Assembly: GCA_035948415.1 (NCBI GenBank)
Contig: DASZJD010000130.1
Coordinates: forward strand, 1-34,773
Reading direction: 5' to 3'
Length of the DNA stretch: 34,773 bases
Origin: Acidimicrobiia bacterium
GTDB taxonomy: Bacteria; Actinomycetota; Acidimicrobiia; IMCC26256; PALSA-555
The translations under genes were made by a program, and so were the position numbers. This document shows, one piece after another, positions 1 to 8,531 of the stretch. Numbering within the stretch: the first letter of the stretch is position 1; every line of letters begins with the position of its first letter. The notes under the pieces are model-generated. The model was not told the DNA's origin and did no database searches. It worked only from the letters and a program-made list of their open reading frames with translations.

Positions 1-333
1 CGCGTCGCCCTCGCCGGCCCGGATGGCGTGGGCCGCCATGCGGATCGTCTGCAGCGACGACGAGCAGTAGCGGTTGACCGTCGCCCCAGGCGCCTGCGGG
101 ATGCCGGCGAGGAGGCCCACGACGCGGGCGACGTTGTAGCCGGACTCGCCCGCGGGCTGCCCGCAGCCCCAGAGCACGTCCTCCACCGTCTCGGGGTCGA
201 GGGCGGGCACCTGGTCCAGCACGGCCCGCACGACGAGCGCCGACAGGTCGTCGGGGCGGCAGTCCACGAGCGAGCCCTTGTTGGCCCGGCCGATCGGGGT
301 CCGGGTGGCGGCGACGATCACGGGTTCGGGCAT
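1..333 (-). CDS. Thiolase (acetyl-CoA acetyltransferase family), N-terminal part, cut by window edge
   Basis: The first 111 residues of a thiolase are encoded; the rest lies left of the window. The protein opens MPEPVIVAATRTPIGR, the typical thiolase start, and reaches the nucleophilic cysteine near residue 90 in the motif NRYCSSSLQT. Thiolases condense or cleave acyl-CoA thioesters in beta-oxidation or acetoacetyl-CoA formation in the cytoplasm; which direction this one serves cannot be told. The ATG start is supported by a GAGGAG Shine-Dalgarno sequence about 9 nt upstream on the minus strand. It is divergent from the GH15 gene, with 116 bp between the starts. The family call is firm; the substrate is unknown. 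Confidence 0.93.
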   Translation of the reverse strand, partial: MPEPVIVAATRTPIGRANKGSLVDCRPDDLSALVVRAVLDQVPALDPETVEDVLWGCGQPAGESGYNVARVVGLLAGIPQAPGATVNRYCSSSLQTIRMAAHAIRAGEGDA

Positions 334-449
334 GGCGGGATCTCCTCGGCGCCTGGGATGCTGACCCCGGTCTACCCCCGGTCGGGGCCCAGGAGCGAAC
401 GAGACCGGGCCGGTGCCCGGGCCCCGGGACCGGCGAGCGAGGAGCGCAC

Positions 450-2273
450 GTGGCCTACCAGCCCATCGAGAACTACGGCGTCATCGGGGACCTCCAGACG
501 GTCGCCCTCGTCGGCATGAACGGCTCGATCGACTTCTGCAGCTTCCCGACCTTCGACTCGCCGACGATCTTCGCCGCCCTCCTCGACCACGAGCGCGGCG
601 GCCACTTCTCGATCCACCCCGCCCGGTCCGACGTCACGTACAAGCAGATGTACCTGCCCGACACGAACGTGCTCATCAGCCGGTTCCTGACCGGCGACGG
701 CCTCTCCGAGGTGTCGGACTTCATGCCCGTCGGCATCTACCCCCACGACCACCCCCGGGTGCTCGTGCGGCGGGCCAAGTGCGTCCGGCGGTCGGTGCGC
801 TTCGACCTCGTGTTCGACCCCCGCTTCGACTACGGACGGGCCGACCGCACCGTCGAGGTGCGGGACGGCGAGGTCGTCTACGCGTCGACCGGCGGCGACG
901 GGACGGCCTTGCGCCTGCGCACCCCCGTCCCCCTCACCGTCGACCGCCACGGCGTCGCCCGGGCCAGCTTCGAGCTGCAGGCCGGCGACACCGCCATCTT
1001 CGTGATGGAGGAGGTCGCGGAGGGGACGATGAGCTGGTTCGCCGACCCCGACCACGGGCCCGAGGCGTTCAAGGCCACGGTGAACTTCTGGCGGAGCTGG
1101 ATCGGGCACTCGGCCTACACCGGTCGATGGCGCGAGATCGTGAACCGGTCGGCGCTGGTGCTGAAGCTCCTCGTCTCGCAGACCCACGGGTCGCTGGTGG
1201 CGGCGCCGACGTTCGGGCTCCCCGAGGAGATCGGCGGGGAGCGGAACTGGGACTACCGGTACACGTGGATCCGAGACGCCTCGTTCACGGTGTTCGCGCT
1301 GATCCGCCTCGGCTACACCGAGGAGGCGGGCGCCTTCATGCGCTGGATCCACGACCGGTGCATGGACCTGAACCCCGACGGGTCGCTGCAGATCATGTAC
1401 GGCCTCGACGGGCGCAAGATCCTCACCGAGGAGGTCCTGCCGCACCTCGAGGGCTACCGGGGCTCGGCGCCGGTGCGCATCGGGAACGGCGCCTACAACC
1501 AGCTGCAGCTCGACATCTACGGCGAGCTCATGGACGCGGTGTACCTCTACAACAAGTACGGGGAGCTCGTCCCCTACGAGCTGTGGAACAACCTGGTCCG
1601 GCTCGTGGACTGGGTCTGCGACCACTGGCAGCTCCCCGACGCGGGGATCTGGGAGGTGCGCGGCGGCCACCAGGAGTTCCTCTACTCGCGGCTCATGTGC
1701 TGGGTCGCCGTCGACCGGGGGATCCGCCTCGCCGACCGGCGCTCGTTCCCCTATCCGTTCTCCCGGTGGCGGGGGGTCCGCGACGCGCTCTACCACGAGA
1801 TCATGACGTCGTACTGGAACCCCCGGCGCCGCACCTTCATCCAGTGCCTCGGCACCGACACCGTCGACGCGTCCACCCTCCTGATGCCGCTGGTGAAGTT
1901 CATCAGCCCGACCGACCCGCGCTTCCTCGACACCCTGGCGGTGGTGAGGGAGGACATCGTCGACGACTCGCTCGTGTACCGCTACAAGATCGGGGCCGCG
2001 GCCCGGGACGGGCTGAAGGGCGAGGAGGGCACCTTCAACATGTGCTCGTTCTGGCTCGCCGAGGCCACCGCCCGCGCCGGTGACGTGCAGCGCGGCCGCT
2101 TCCTCTTCGACAAGACCCTCGGCTACGCCAACCACCTGGGCCTCTTCGCCGAGGAGCTCGGCCCCCAAGGCGAGCACCTCGGCAACTTCCCGCAGGCGTT
2201 CACCCACCTCGGCCTGATCAGCGCCGCCTACTCGATCAACCGCAAGCTCTCCGACGCCGGCTGGGTCGGCTGA
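450..2273 (+). CDS. GH15 family glycosidase (glucoamylase/trehalase-like)
   Basis: A 607-residue cytoplasmic protein with the two-part layout of actinobacterial and archaeal GH15 enzymes: an N-terminal beta-sandwich region (about 1-230, opening [20 protein letters not shown]) and a C-terminal (alpha/alpha)6 barrel (about 230-600). Barrel signatures are [13 protein letters not shown] at 266-278, [11 protein letters not shown] with E402 as likely general acid, [14 protein letters not shown] at 525-538, and [20 protein letters not shown] with E568 or E569 as likely general base. The GTG start follows GGAG with short spacing. In this family actinobacterial members include trehalases as well as glucoamylases, so the substrate (trehalose, maltose or oligoglucan) is not settled. 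There is no signal peptide, which argues for turnover of an internal sugar store. Confidence 0.92.
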   Translation: MAYQPIENYGVIGDLQTVALVGMNGSIDFCSFPTFDSPTIFAALLDHERGGHFSIHPARSDVTYKQMYLPDTNVLISRFLTGDGLSEVSDFMPVGIYPHDHPRVLVRRAKCVRRSVRFDLVFDPRFDYGRADRTVEVRDGEVVYASTGGDGTALRLRTPVPLTVDRHGVARASFELQAGDTAIFVMEEVAEGTMSWFADPDHGPEAFKATVNFWRSWIGHSAYTGRWREIVNRSALVLKLLVSQTHGSLVAAPTFGLPEEIGGERNWDYRYTWIRDASFTVFALIRLGYTEEAGAFMRWIHDRCMDLNPDGSLQIMYGLDGRKILTEEVLPHLEGYRGSAPVRIGNGAYNQLQLDIYGELMDAVYLYNKYGELVPYELWNNLVRLVDWVCDHWQLPDAGIWEVRGGHQEFLYSRLMCWVAVDRGIRLADRRSFPYPFSRWRGVRDALYHEIMTSYWNPRRRTFIQCLGTDTVDASTLLMPLVKFISPTDPRFLDTLAVVREDIVDDSLVYRYKIGAAARDGLKGEEGTFNMCSFWLAEATARAGDVQRGRFLFDKTLGYANHLGLFAEELGPQGEHLGNFPQAFTHLGLISAAYSINRKLSDAGWVG

Positions 2274-2319
2274 CGCGTCGCGGCCCTCGTCCGAGGCCGG
2301 TCGCCGGCGGCCCGGCGCC

Positions 2320-2325
2320 TACGAT
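2320..2325 (+). promoter_or_regulatory. Candidate -10 (TACGAT) of the first binding-protein gene
   Basis: TACGAT sits 48 nt upstream of the ATG. The same CCTACGATGCC context recurs at the equivalent place before the paralogous gene at 4095, so the two genes appear to have been duplicated together with their promoters. I see no convincing -35 element. Confidence 0.4.
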
Positions 2326-2373
2326 GCCGCCACCGCGTGGCACGGGGGACGCCGCGCGGCACGGGGGGAAGCG

Positions 2374-3993
2374 ATGCGGACACGGACTCGTGGATTCGTC
2401 GGGGTCCTCGCCGCCCTGCTGGCGGTGACGACGCTGGGCGCGGTGCGGGCGGCCGGCGCCGCCTCCGGCCCGAAGCACGGCGGCACCGTCACGTGGGCGG
2501 TCGAGGCCGAGACCCCCGGCGGCTACTGCGTCTCCGGCAACGCGCAGCTGGCGCCGGGGGGCATCCAGATCGCCAACGCCATCTACGACACGCTGACCAC
2601 CCTGAACAGCAAGGGTCAGGTCGTGCCGTACCTGGCGAAGGACGTGACGCCGAACAGCGACTACACGCAGTGGACGATCACGCTGCGGCCGGGCATCAAG
2701 TTCCACGACGGCGAGCCGCTCGACGCCAGCGCGGTGAAGCTGAACCTCGACACGTCTCGCGGCGCCAACCCGAAGGTGGGCGCGCCGCTCAGCACCTTCG
2801 TCGACCAGGACATCGCCTCGGTGACGGTCACGGGGCCCCTCACGCTGGTCGTGGGGATGCACACCCCGTGGCCCTCGTACCCGGTGTACCTGTTCGGCTC
2901 GGGCCGGTCGGGGATCGCCGCGCCGGCCCAGCTGTCGGGCACCCAGACCTGCCCCACGAACCTGATCGGCACCGGGCCCTTCGAGCTCGTCGACTGGGTA
3001 CCGAACGACCACCTCACGGTGAAGCGCAACCCCAGCTACTGGCGGCCGGGTCTGCCCTACCTGGACAAGATCATCTTCAAGCCCGTCCCCGAGGCCGCCT
3101 CCGAGCTCAACGGGCTCCAGGGCGGCGACCTCGACCTCATCCAGACGTCGTCCACGGAGAACATCAACGCCCTCCGTGACCGCAAGCGGTCGGGGCAGGT
3201 CGGCGAGTTCGACACCGACCAGGGCGCGGACGTCGGGTACGGGATGCTGAACCTCGAGAAGCCGCCGTTCAACGACATGACCGCCCGGCTCGCGGTGGCC
3301 TACGCCGGCGACCGCAACCAGCTGAACCAGATCCGCAACAAGGGGATCGAGACGCTGGCCACGGGTCCGTTCGGGCCCGGCACCCCCTACTTCCTGACCC
3401 CGGCCCAGGCCCGGGCCGCCGGCCTCCCGAGTCACGACCTGGCGAAGGCGAAGGCGCTCGAGCGCCAGTACGAGGCGGCCCACGGCGGCCAGCACATCGC
3501 CTTCGAGCTGCTCACGGTCAACGACCCCGAGCTGCTGGCCCTCACCGAGGTCGTGAAGCAGCAGCAGTCGCTCGCCGGCATCGACGTCACGATCCAGCAG
3601 GTCGACCAGGCGACGCTCATCAACCGCGTGCTGGGCGGCTCGTTCAACCAGGCGACGTTCCGGAACCAGCCCCAGGACGACCCCGACACCCAGTACGTGT
3701 GGTGGCACAGCGGCTCGCCGGTCAACTTCAGCCGGATCAAGGACCCGATCATCGACAACGACCTCGAGCAGGGTCGGCTCACGACCGACCCGGCCAAGCG
3801 GGCCGCGATCTACCGCGACATGAACCGACGGTTCGCGGCGCAGGTCTACGAGCTCTGGACCTGGTACACGAGGTGGGCCGTCGGCTACTCGAACGGCGTC
3901 CGGATCAGCGGGGTGCCCCTCCCCGACGGGCACGGCCAGCCGTTCCCGATCTTCGAAGGGGCCCTCCAGGTGGTGGGCGTCTCGAAGAAGTGA
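2374..3993 (+). CDS. ABC-type solute-binding protein, family 5 (peptide/nickel type), orphan copy 1
   Basis: A 539-residue exported binding protein of the family-5 (OppA/DppA-like) class. Residues 1-30 form a Sec-type signal peptide (two Arg-rich turns, a hydrophobic core, cleavage near AGAA/SG); there is no lipobox cysteine, unusual for a Gram-positive binding protein that must stay at the membrane. Family signatures include [34 protein letters not shown] and the late [16 protein letters not shown]. The start has a GGGGGAA ribosome site 5 nt upstream. The adjacent gene at 4095 is a close paralogue over its whole length. No permease or ATPase gene is in the window, so the transporter partners must be elsewhere or absent. 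The ligand is unknown; a peptide or other amphiphile is inference from the family. Confidence 0.92.
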   Translation: MRTRTRGFVGVLAALLAVTTLGAVRAAGAASGPKHGGTVTWAVEAETPGGYCVSGNAQLAPGGIQIANAIYDTLTTLNSKGQVVPYLAKDVTPNSDYTQWTITLRPGIKFHDGEPLDASAVKLNLDTSRGANPKVGAPLSTFVDQDIASVTVTGPLTLVVGMHTPWPSYPVYLFGSGRSGIAAPAQLSGTQTCPTNLIGTGPFELVDWVPNDHLTVKRNPSYWRPGLPYLDKIIFKPVPEAASELNGLQGGDLDLIQTSSTENINALRDRKRSGQVGEFDTDQGADVGYGMLNLEKPPFNDMTARLAVAYAGDRNQLNQIRNKGIETLATGPFGPGTPYFLTPAQARAAGLPSHDLAKAKALERQYEAAHGGQHIAFELLTVNDPELLALTEVVKQQQSLAGIDVTIQQVDQATLINRVLGGSFNQATFRNQPQDDPDTQYVWWHSGSPVNFSRIKDPIIDNDLEQGRLTTDPAKRAAIYRDMNRRFAAQVYELWTWYTRWAVGYSNGVRISGVPLPDGHGQPFPIFEGALQVVGVSKK

Positions 3994-4061
3994 CGCGGCG
4001 CGGGGGAGCGCCGCCGGCGCGGTCGACTCGGTCGCGACGGCCGATGTCGGTCGCGCCGACC

Positions 4062-4067
4062 TACGAT
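4062..4067 (+). promoter_or_regulatory. Candidate -10 (TACGAT) of the second binding-protein gene
   Basis: TACGAT lies 27 nt upstream of the start at 4095, in the same CCTACGATGCC context as before copy 1. It suggests each paralogue has its own promoter and does not rely on read-through across the 101-bp gap. Confidence 0.4.
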
Positions 4068-4094
4068 GCCCGCGACCGCAGCAGGGGGAAGCGG

Positions 4095-5717
4095 ATGCGC
4101 ACATCGGCCCGTGGGTTCGCCGCGACGGTCGTGGCCGTCATGACCGTGACCACGCTCAGCGGGGTACCGGCGGCGCACGGCGCCGCCGGCGGCCCGAAGC
4201 GCGGCGGCTCGATCACCTACGCGATCGAGGCGGAGACCACCGGCGGCTTCTGCCTGCCCGCCTCGCAGCTCGCCGCGGGCGGCATCGAGGTCATCACGGC
4301 GATCTACGACACGCTCGTGACGATCAACACCAAGGGCGACCTCGTGCCGTATCTCGCCCAGTCGGTGACACCGAACGCCACGTTCGACACCTGGACGATC
4401 CGGCTCCGACCCGGGATCAAGTTCCACAACGGCGAGGCCCTCGACGCGAACGCGGTGAAGCTGAACCTGGACACGTACCGCGGCGCCAACCCCAAGATCG
4501 GCGCGCCCCTCAACACCTTCGTCTTCAAGCCGATCACGAGCGTGACCGTGAGCGATCCCCTCACCGTCGTCGTGCAGATGAGCTCCCCGTGGCCGGCCTT
4601 CGAGGGCTACCTGTTCGGCACCGGTCGCGTGGGGATGGTGGCCCCGGCGCAGCTCGCCGACATGAGCACCTGTGCGACCAACATGATCGGGACGGGTCCG
4701 TTCAAGCTCGTCGAGTGGGTGCCGAACGACCACCTCACCGTGCAGCGCAACCCGAGCTACTGGCGGCCGGGGCTGCCGTACCTCGACCGCATCAAGTTCG
4801 TGCCGGCCCAGGACGCGCAGTCGCAGCTGAACGGGCTCACCGGGGGCACGTTCGACGTGATCCAGACGCGAAGCGAGCAGAACATCCTCGCCATGCGCGA
4901 CAAGAAGTCGTCCGGCTCGATCACCGAGATGGACACCGACCGCGGCTCCGAGGTCGGCTACGGGCTCCTGAACGACGCCAAGCCGCCCTTCAACGACCGG
5001 CTCGCTCGCCTCGCCGTGGCGTACGCGGGTGACGCGAACGAGCTGAACCAGATCCGCAACAAGGGCCTCGAGACGATCGCGACGGGTCCGTTCGCGCCGG
5101 GCACGCCGTACTACCTGTCGTTCCCGGAGGCCAAGGCTTCGGGCTTCCCCCACCACGACCTCGCGAAGGCGAAGGCGTACGCGAAGCAGTGGTCGGCGGC
5201 CCACGGTGGGCAGCAGCTCAGCTACGAGATCACCACCGCGACCGATCCCTCGCTGCTCGCGCTCACCGAGCTCGTCAGGGAGTTCAACGCCCGGGCCGGG
5301 ATCAACGTCTCGATCAAGCAGGTCGACCAGGCGACGCTCATCAACCTCGCCCTCTCGGGCAACTTCCAGCAGGCCACCTGGGAGAACCATCCGCAGGGCG
5401 ACCCGGACGGCCTCTACGTGTGGTTCCACAGCAAGTCGCCCGTGAACTTCAGCGGGATCAGCGACCCCGTGATCGACTCGGACCTCGAGCAGGGCCGGGT
5501 CACGACCGATCCCGCGAAGCGGGTGCAGATCTACCGGGACATGAACCGGCGATTCGCGTCCCAGGTCTACGAGCTCTGGACCTGGTACCAGCACTGGGGC
5601 GTCGGCGCCCAGACCAACATCGGTGGCCTGAACGGCGTCCCGCTCCCCGACGGGCACGGGCAACCGTTCTCGTTGTACGCCGGCGTCGTCCCGACGGTCG
5701 GCCTCTACAAGCGGTAG
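4095..5717 (+). CDS. ABC-type solute-binding protein, family 5, orphan copy 2
   Basis: A 540-residue paralogue of the preceding gene, alignable end to end: both carry [63 protein letters not shown] and a shared [10 protein letters not shown] near the C-terminus. Residues 1-30 are a Sec signal peptide ending around AHGAAGG, again without a lipobox cysteine. I place the start at the ATG after GGGGGAAGCGG because it gives a normal signal peptide; a longer frame upstream reads through copy 1 in the wrong frame. Conserved cysteines (FCLP near residue 55 and STCATN) are shared with copy 1 and could form a disulfide. Different residues in the binding-pocket half suggest the copies bind different ligands, but this is inference. 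Confidence 0.92.
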   Translation: MRTSARGFAATVVAVMTVTTLSGVPAAHGAAGGPKRGGSITYAIEAETTGGFCLPASQLAAGGIEVITAIYDTLVTINTKGDLVPYLAQSVTPNATFDTWTIRLRPGIKFHNGEALDANAVKLNLDTYRGANPKIGAPLNTFVFKPITSVTVSDPLTVVVQMSSPWPAFEGYLFGTGRVGMVAPAQLADMSTCATNMIGTGPFKLVEWVPNDHLTVQRNPSYWRPGLPYLDRIKFVPAQDAQSQLNGLTGGTFDVIQTRSEQNILAMRDKKSSGSITEMDTDRGSEVGYGLLNDAKPPFNDRLARLAVAYAGDANELNQIRNKGLETIATGPFAPGTPYYLSFPEAKASGFPHHDLAKAKAYAKQWSAAHGGQQLSYEITTATDPSLLALTELVREFNARAGINVSIKQVDQATLINLALSGNFQQATWENHPQGDPDGLYVWFHSKSPVNFSGISDPVIDSDLEQGRVTTDPAKRVQIYRDMNRRFASQVYELWTWYQHWGVGAQTNIGGLNGVPLPDGHGQPFSLYAGVVPTVGLYKR

Positions 5718-5721
5718 CCGC

Positions 5722-6594
5722 TCAGGTCGCCGCGGGGCGGGAGGCGACGAGCGCCTCGCTCACGTCCCAGAGGCGACGGGCGGCGTCGTCGTCCCTCGCG
5801 ACGCGCGACACCGCGGCCGGCCGGCAGCGGGCGAAGTACTGGCCGGTGACGTCGGCGACGTCCGGGCTGGACGCCAGGTAGACGGAGGTGCGGGCCCCGC
5901 GGGCGGGGCTGATGGCGAACGGCCGGGCGAGCGTCATCACGACCTCGCCGGCGAGGCCGGCGTCGCCGTCTCGGGCCAGGCGGCTGGCCACGAACCCGGG
6001 GTGCAGCGCGTTGGCGGTCACGCCGGTGCCGGCGGCGCGGCGGGCCAGCTCGCGGGCGAAGTAGACGTTGGCGAGCTTCGAGCGGTTGTAGGCGCCGAGG
6101 CCGCTGTACGCGCGCTCGGCCTGCAGGTCGTCGAACCGCAGGCCCGTGCGGGCGCTCTTGTGCGCGTGGGAGGCGACGACGACCACCCGCGCCGGGGCGC
6201 TGGCCCGCAGCCGGTCGAGCAGCAGGGTGGTGAGCAGGAAGTGACCGAGGTGGTTCACCCCGAACGTCGTCTCGAACCCGTCCTCGGTGACCGTCCGCTG
6301 CATCTGGACCAGGCCGGCGTTGTTCACGAGCACGTCCAGGCGGGGGTAGCGGCGTCGCACCTCGTCGGCGCAGGCCCGGATCGACGCGAACGAGGCCAGG
6401 TCGAGCGCGACGACGTCGACGCTCGCGCCCGGCACGCGCTCGCGGACCTCGGCCGCCGCGGCCGCGCCCCTCGACGGGTCCCGGGCGGTGATCGCGACCC
6501 GGGCGCCGTCGCGGGCCAGCCCGAGCGCGGTCTCCTTGCCGACGCCGGCGTTGCCGCCGGTGACGAGCACGGTGGCGGGCGTCGCGTCGGCCAC
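5722..6594 (-). CDS. Short-chain dehydrogenase/reductase (retinol-dehydrogenase-like SDR)
   Basis: A 290-residue classical-type SDR oxidoreductase. The Rossmann motif TGGNAGVGK is at 12-20, NNAG at 91-94, the catalytic Ser near 142 in VVVVASHAHKS, and the catalytic YNRSK (Tyr169, Lys173) follows. The arrangement and the LHPGFVASRLARD segment resemble the retinol-dehydrogenase/WWOX-like branch of SDRs; the substrate is unknown. The GTG start is chosen because TACGGT lies exactly 6 nt upstream (a leaderless arrangement) and because it places the Rossmann motif at the expected distance. The gene ends 4 bp from the convergent binding-protein gene. A ferredoxin gene lies upstream on the same strand, but each appears to have its own promoter. 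Confidence 0.9.
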   Translation of the reverse strand: MADATPATVLVTGGNAGVGKETALGLARDGARVAITARDPSRGAAAAAEVRERVPGASVDVVALDLASFASIRACADEVRRRYPRLDVLVNNAGLVQMQRTVTEDGFETTFGVNHLGHFLLTTLLLDRLRASAPARVVVVASHAHKSARTGLRFDDLQAERAYSGLGAYNRSKLANVYFARELARRAAGTGVTANALHPGFVASRLARDGDAGLAGEVVMTLARPFAISPARGARTSVYLASSPDVADVTGQYFARCRPAAVSRVARDDDAARRLWDVSEALVASRPAAT

Positions 6595-6600
6595 GTCGGC

Positions 6601-6606
6601 ACCGTA
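6601..6606 (-). promoter_or_regulatory. -10 element TACGGT, leaderless promoter of the SDR gene
   Basis: On the minus strand TACGGT is followed by six bases and then the GTG start, so transcription would begin at or next to the start codon. No Shine-Dalgarno sequence fits in that space. Confidence 0.5.
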
Positions 6607-6629
6607 CCGGCGGGCCCGCGCCGCCGGGC

Positions 6630-6821
6630 TCAGTCCTCGATCGTGATGGCCTGCTCGGGGCAGTTCCGCTCCCCGCTGCGGGCCTGGTCCTCGAGGCCGG
6701 GCGGGACCTCGACGACGAGCAGCACGCAGTGGCCGGCGTCGTCGGCGCCGAACACGTCCGGCCCGAGGGAGTAGCAGCGGCCGTGGCCGGTGCAGGCCTC
6801 GGCGTCGACCCGAACTCGCAT
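6630..6821 (-). CDS. Small ferredoxin of the [3Fe-4S] type
   Basis: A 63-residue ferredoxin opening MRVRVDAEACTGHGRCYSLG. Cluster ligands are Cys10, Cys16 and Cys54; the second position of the usual four-cysteine motif is His13 (C-x2-H-x2-C), with the last ligand in NCPEQAI. This pattern is known from small actinobacterial ferredoxins that donate electrons to cytochromes P450 and hold a [3Fe-4S] cluster. Cys32 is outside the pattern. No P450 or ferredoxin reductase gene is in the window, so the partner is unknown; the SDR 35 bp downstream need not be functionally linked. The ATG start is preceded by a TACGCT hexamer 8 nt upstream. Confidence 0.92.
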   Translation of the reverse strand: MRVRVDAEACTGHGRCYSLGPDVFGADDAGHCVLLVVEVPPGLEDQARSGERNCPEQAITIED

Positions 6822-6829
6822 CGCGCCGA

Positions 6830-6835
6830 AGCGTA
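6830..6835 (-). promoter_or_regulatory. -10 element TACGCT, leaderless promoter of the ferredoxin gene
   Basis: TACGCT on the minus strand lies 8 nt before the ferredoxin ATG with no Shine-Dalgarno sequence between, the same layout as at several other genes here. Confidence 0.45.
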
Positions 6836-7111
6836 ACGGGGCCTCCTCGGCGGAGGGGGGGCTCGTCGACCCCGCCCGGCCCGGGCCGGGGCGCCCCCGG
6901 CGCCGGTCCCGGCCGTCCCGGGCCCCGGCTGGGACGCTCCGTGGGCACCCGCCACAGGGAGTGGCAAAAAAGTGAAATCGGGGGTGGGGCCCGGCGTTGG
7001 ACCCGATGCATAGCTTGTCCACACCTCCTACCCCACCTAGCCCGAGCCGCGGTCGGTGGCGCCGCCCGCCCCATCCCTGCCCCCGGCGTCACCGGCAGCG
7101 GCCGGACTGGT
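6836..7111. other. Intergenic stretch between the divergent ferredoxin and ECF sigma genes
   Basis: Together with the flanking promoter elements this forms a 337-bp non-coding gap. It holds a G/C-rich tract, a run of six A at 6966-6971, and an inverted repeat TGGAC (6998-7002) / GTCCA (7017-7021) that might bind a regulator. An in-frame upstream extension of the sigma gene back to 6997 exists but encodes a Pro/Arg-rich stretch unlike any sigma factor, so I treat it as non-coding. Confidence 0.4.
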
Positions 7112-7138
7112 GGAACCACTCGACGGAGGCCCCCGGTC
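7112..7138 (+). promoter_or_regulatory. ECF-type promoter candidate (GGAACC - 17 nt - GGTC)
   Basis: GGAACC at 7112-7117 and GGTC at 7135-7138 match the GGAAC / xGTC shape recognised by many ECF sigma factors, with normal spacing, 20 nt before the sigma start. ECF genes are commonly autoregulated, so this may be the factor's own promoter. The match is by eye only. Confidence 0.35.
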
Positions 7139-7158
7139 CCGGTCACACTGAGAGGGCG

Positions 7159-7764
7159 ATGGGTCCGGCCGAATCGGACGAGCTGCGTCCGGCGGTGTCG
7201 CCGGACCTCGATGAACGCGCCCTGGTGGCGCGGGCGCGCACCGACCCGGCCGCGTTCGGGGTCCTCTACCGCCGCTACGTCGAGCGCATCTACGCCTTCG
7301 CCTTCCGGCGCACCTGGGGCCCGGAGGCCGCCGAGGACGTCACCGCCGCCACCTTCGAGCGGGCGCTGCGCCACCTCGGACGCTTCGACGCCGACGGCGC
7401 CGGCTTCGGCCCCTGGCTGTTCCGGATCGCCGCCAACGAGCTCGTGGACCACTACCGGCGGGAGGGCCGCAGCCGCAGCGACCGGGGCCAGCGCGGCCTC
7501 CACGTCCTGGCCGGCCACCCGGTCGAGGACGACGTCGAGGGCATCGAGCGCGACGACGAGGTCCGCCGCATGATCGACGCCCTCGGCACCCTGCGACCCC
7601 GGTACCAGCAGGCGCTCACGCTCCGCTACCTCTCCGGCCAGTCGGCGGACGACGCCGCCGAGGCGATGGGCTGCTCGAAGGCCGTGCTCGCCGTCACCCT
7701 CCACCGGGCCCTCGGGGCCCTCCGGCGCGCCGTCCTGGACACGGCCGAGCCCGAGGCCAGCTGA
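7159..7764 (+). CDS. ECF-family RNA polymerase sigma factor
   Basis: A 201-residue sigma-70 family protein with only regions 2 and 4. Region 2 spans about 33-100 (AFGVLYRRYVERIYAFAFRRT, then AEDVTAATFERAL and GPWLFRIAANELVDHYRR). Region 4 spans about 137-190 (LRPRYQQALTLRYLSGQSADDAAEAMG followed by a helix-turn-helix). It directs RNA polymerase to a small regulon; the signal is unknown. The ATG is chosen because it gives a normal N-terminus and follows an AGAGGG sequence. The next gene overlaps by 3 nt (TGATG), so the two are translated together, and that gene encodes a membrane protein: the usual layout of an ECF factor with its membrane-bound controller. Confidence 0.93.
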   Translation: MGPAESDELRPAVSPDLDERALVARARTDPAAFGVLYRRYVERIYAFAFRRTWGPEAAEDVTAATFERALRHLGRFDADGAGFGPWLFRIAANELVDHYRREGRSRSDRGQRGLHVLAGHPVEDDVEGIERDDEVRRMIDALGTLRPRYQQALTLRYLSGQSADDAAEAMGCSKAVLAVTLHRALGALRRAVLDTAEPEAS

Positions 7765-8525
7765 TGGCGACGAGACGCGACGTCCAGGCGGGGCTGGCCC
7801 GGCTCGGGGCCCGACCGGTCGCCCACCCGTCGCCCGAGTTCGTGGCCGGACTCGAGCGTCACCTCGTCGGCGCCGCGGCGCGGATCGGGGCGGGCGCACC
7901 GCCCGCCGACCTGCGCCAGCGCCTGGCCTGGCTCGGCGACCAGCCCGTCGTCGGCCCGTCGCCCGAGTTCGTAGCCGGCCTCGAGCGTCGCCTCATCGGC
8001 GCCGACCGACCGGCGGGCACGCTCGTCGCGCTGCCGGCCCGCCGCCGCCCCGCGGCCCGGGTCGTCGCGGCCGTGGCCGCCGCCGCCGTCGTCGTCCTCG
8101 GCGGCGCCGCGCTCGGCGGGGCGCTCCTCGGCGTGTTCTCGCCCAGCGCCAGCCCCGGTCACGGCCCCCTCGAGCTGAAGAAGGCCGTGAACACCCAGGT
8201 CGTGCTGCCCGACGGGCGCCGGGTGACGGGTCGGAGCGGCCTGAGGCTGCCGAACGGGGCGGTTTTGTCGACGGGCCCGAACGGTCAGGCCTCGGCGGGG
8301 TCGTTCCAGCTCGGCCCCGGTCTCCAGGGCACGATCGACGCCGGCCGGATCCACCTGACCACCCCGCAGCTGCCGCCGGTGACCACGCCCACGCTGCCGT
8401 CCCCGCCCCCGGTGACGACGCCGAAGGTGACGACCCCGGCGCCGCGGCTGCCGCCGTTCACGCTGCCGCCGGTGACGCTGCCGGTCCTGCCGCCGGTGAC
8501 GCTGCCGCACCTGCTGCCGCACTGA
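7764..8525 (+). CDS. Membrane protein, probable anti-sigma partner, with duplicated N-terminus and Pro/Thr-rich tail
   Basis: A 253-residue single-pass membrane protein. The cytoplasmic part holds two copies of one unit (residues 11-37 and 54-80) sharing PSPEFVAGLER and the flanking L-A-x-L-G and L-x-G-A positions. One hydrophobic helix (about 99-124) follows. The outer part has a stretch with FecR-like character (VVLPDGRRVTGRSGLRLPNG and VLSTGPNGQAS, about 147-178) and then a tail of PPVT repeats at 204, 215, 235 and 243. Position after an ECF sigma gene with start/stop overlap suggests a membrane anti-sigma or signal-receiving protein; no zinc anti-sigma motif (HxxxCxxC) is present, so the mechanism would differ from RsrA-type proteins. 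Function is inferred from context. Confidence 0.72.
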   Translation: MATRRDVQAGLARLGARPVAHPSPEFVAGLERHLVGAAARIGAGAPPADLRQRLAWLGDQPVVGPSPEFVAGLERRLIGADRPAGTLVALPARRRPAARVVAAVAAAAVVVLGGAALGGALLGVFSPSASPGHGPLELKKAVNTQVVLPDGRRVTGRSGLRLPNGAVLSTGPNGQASAGSFQLGPGLQGTIDAGRIHLTTPQLPPVTTPTLPSPPPVTTPKVTTPAPRLPPFTLPPVTLPVLPPVTLPHLLPH

Positions 8526-8531
8526 CCGCCC

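Noticed and set aside
372-5663. Very long minus-strand open frames (372-2207, 2236-4104, 3885-5663) opposite the GH15 and binding-protein genes
   Set aside because: They are antisense shadows produced by high GC and third-position bias. Their translations are low-complexity Arg/Val/Glu/Asp-rich sequence without family motifs, while the plus-strand frames have clear domains.
6966-6971. Run of six A that could be the U-tract of a minus-strand terminator
   Set aside because: No GC-rich hairpin adjoins it on the correct side, and no minus-strand gene ends nearby.
6997-7158. N-terminal extension of the ECF sigma factor from an upstream ATG
   Set aside because: The added residues are Pro/Arg/His-rich with no sigma features, and the ATG at 7159 has a better context.
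8351-8525. Repeated GCCGGTGAC units, at first sight a short tandem repeat or CRISPR-like array
   Set aside because: They encode the PPVT repeats of the sigma partner protein in frame; units are irregular and there are no spacers.
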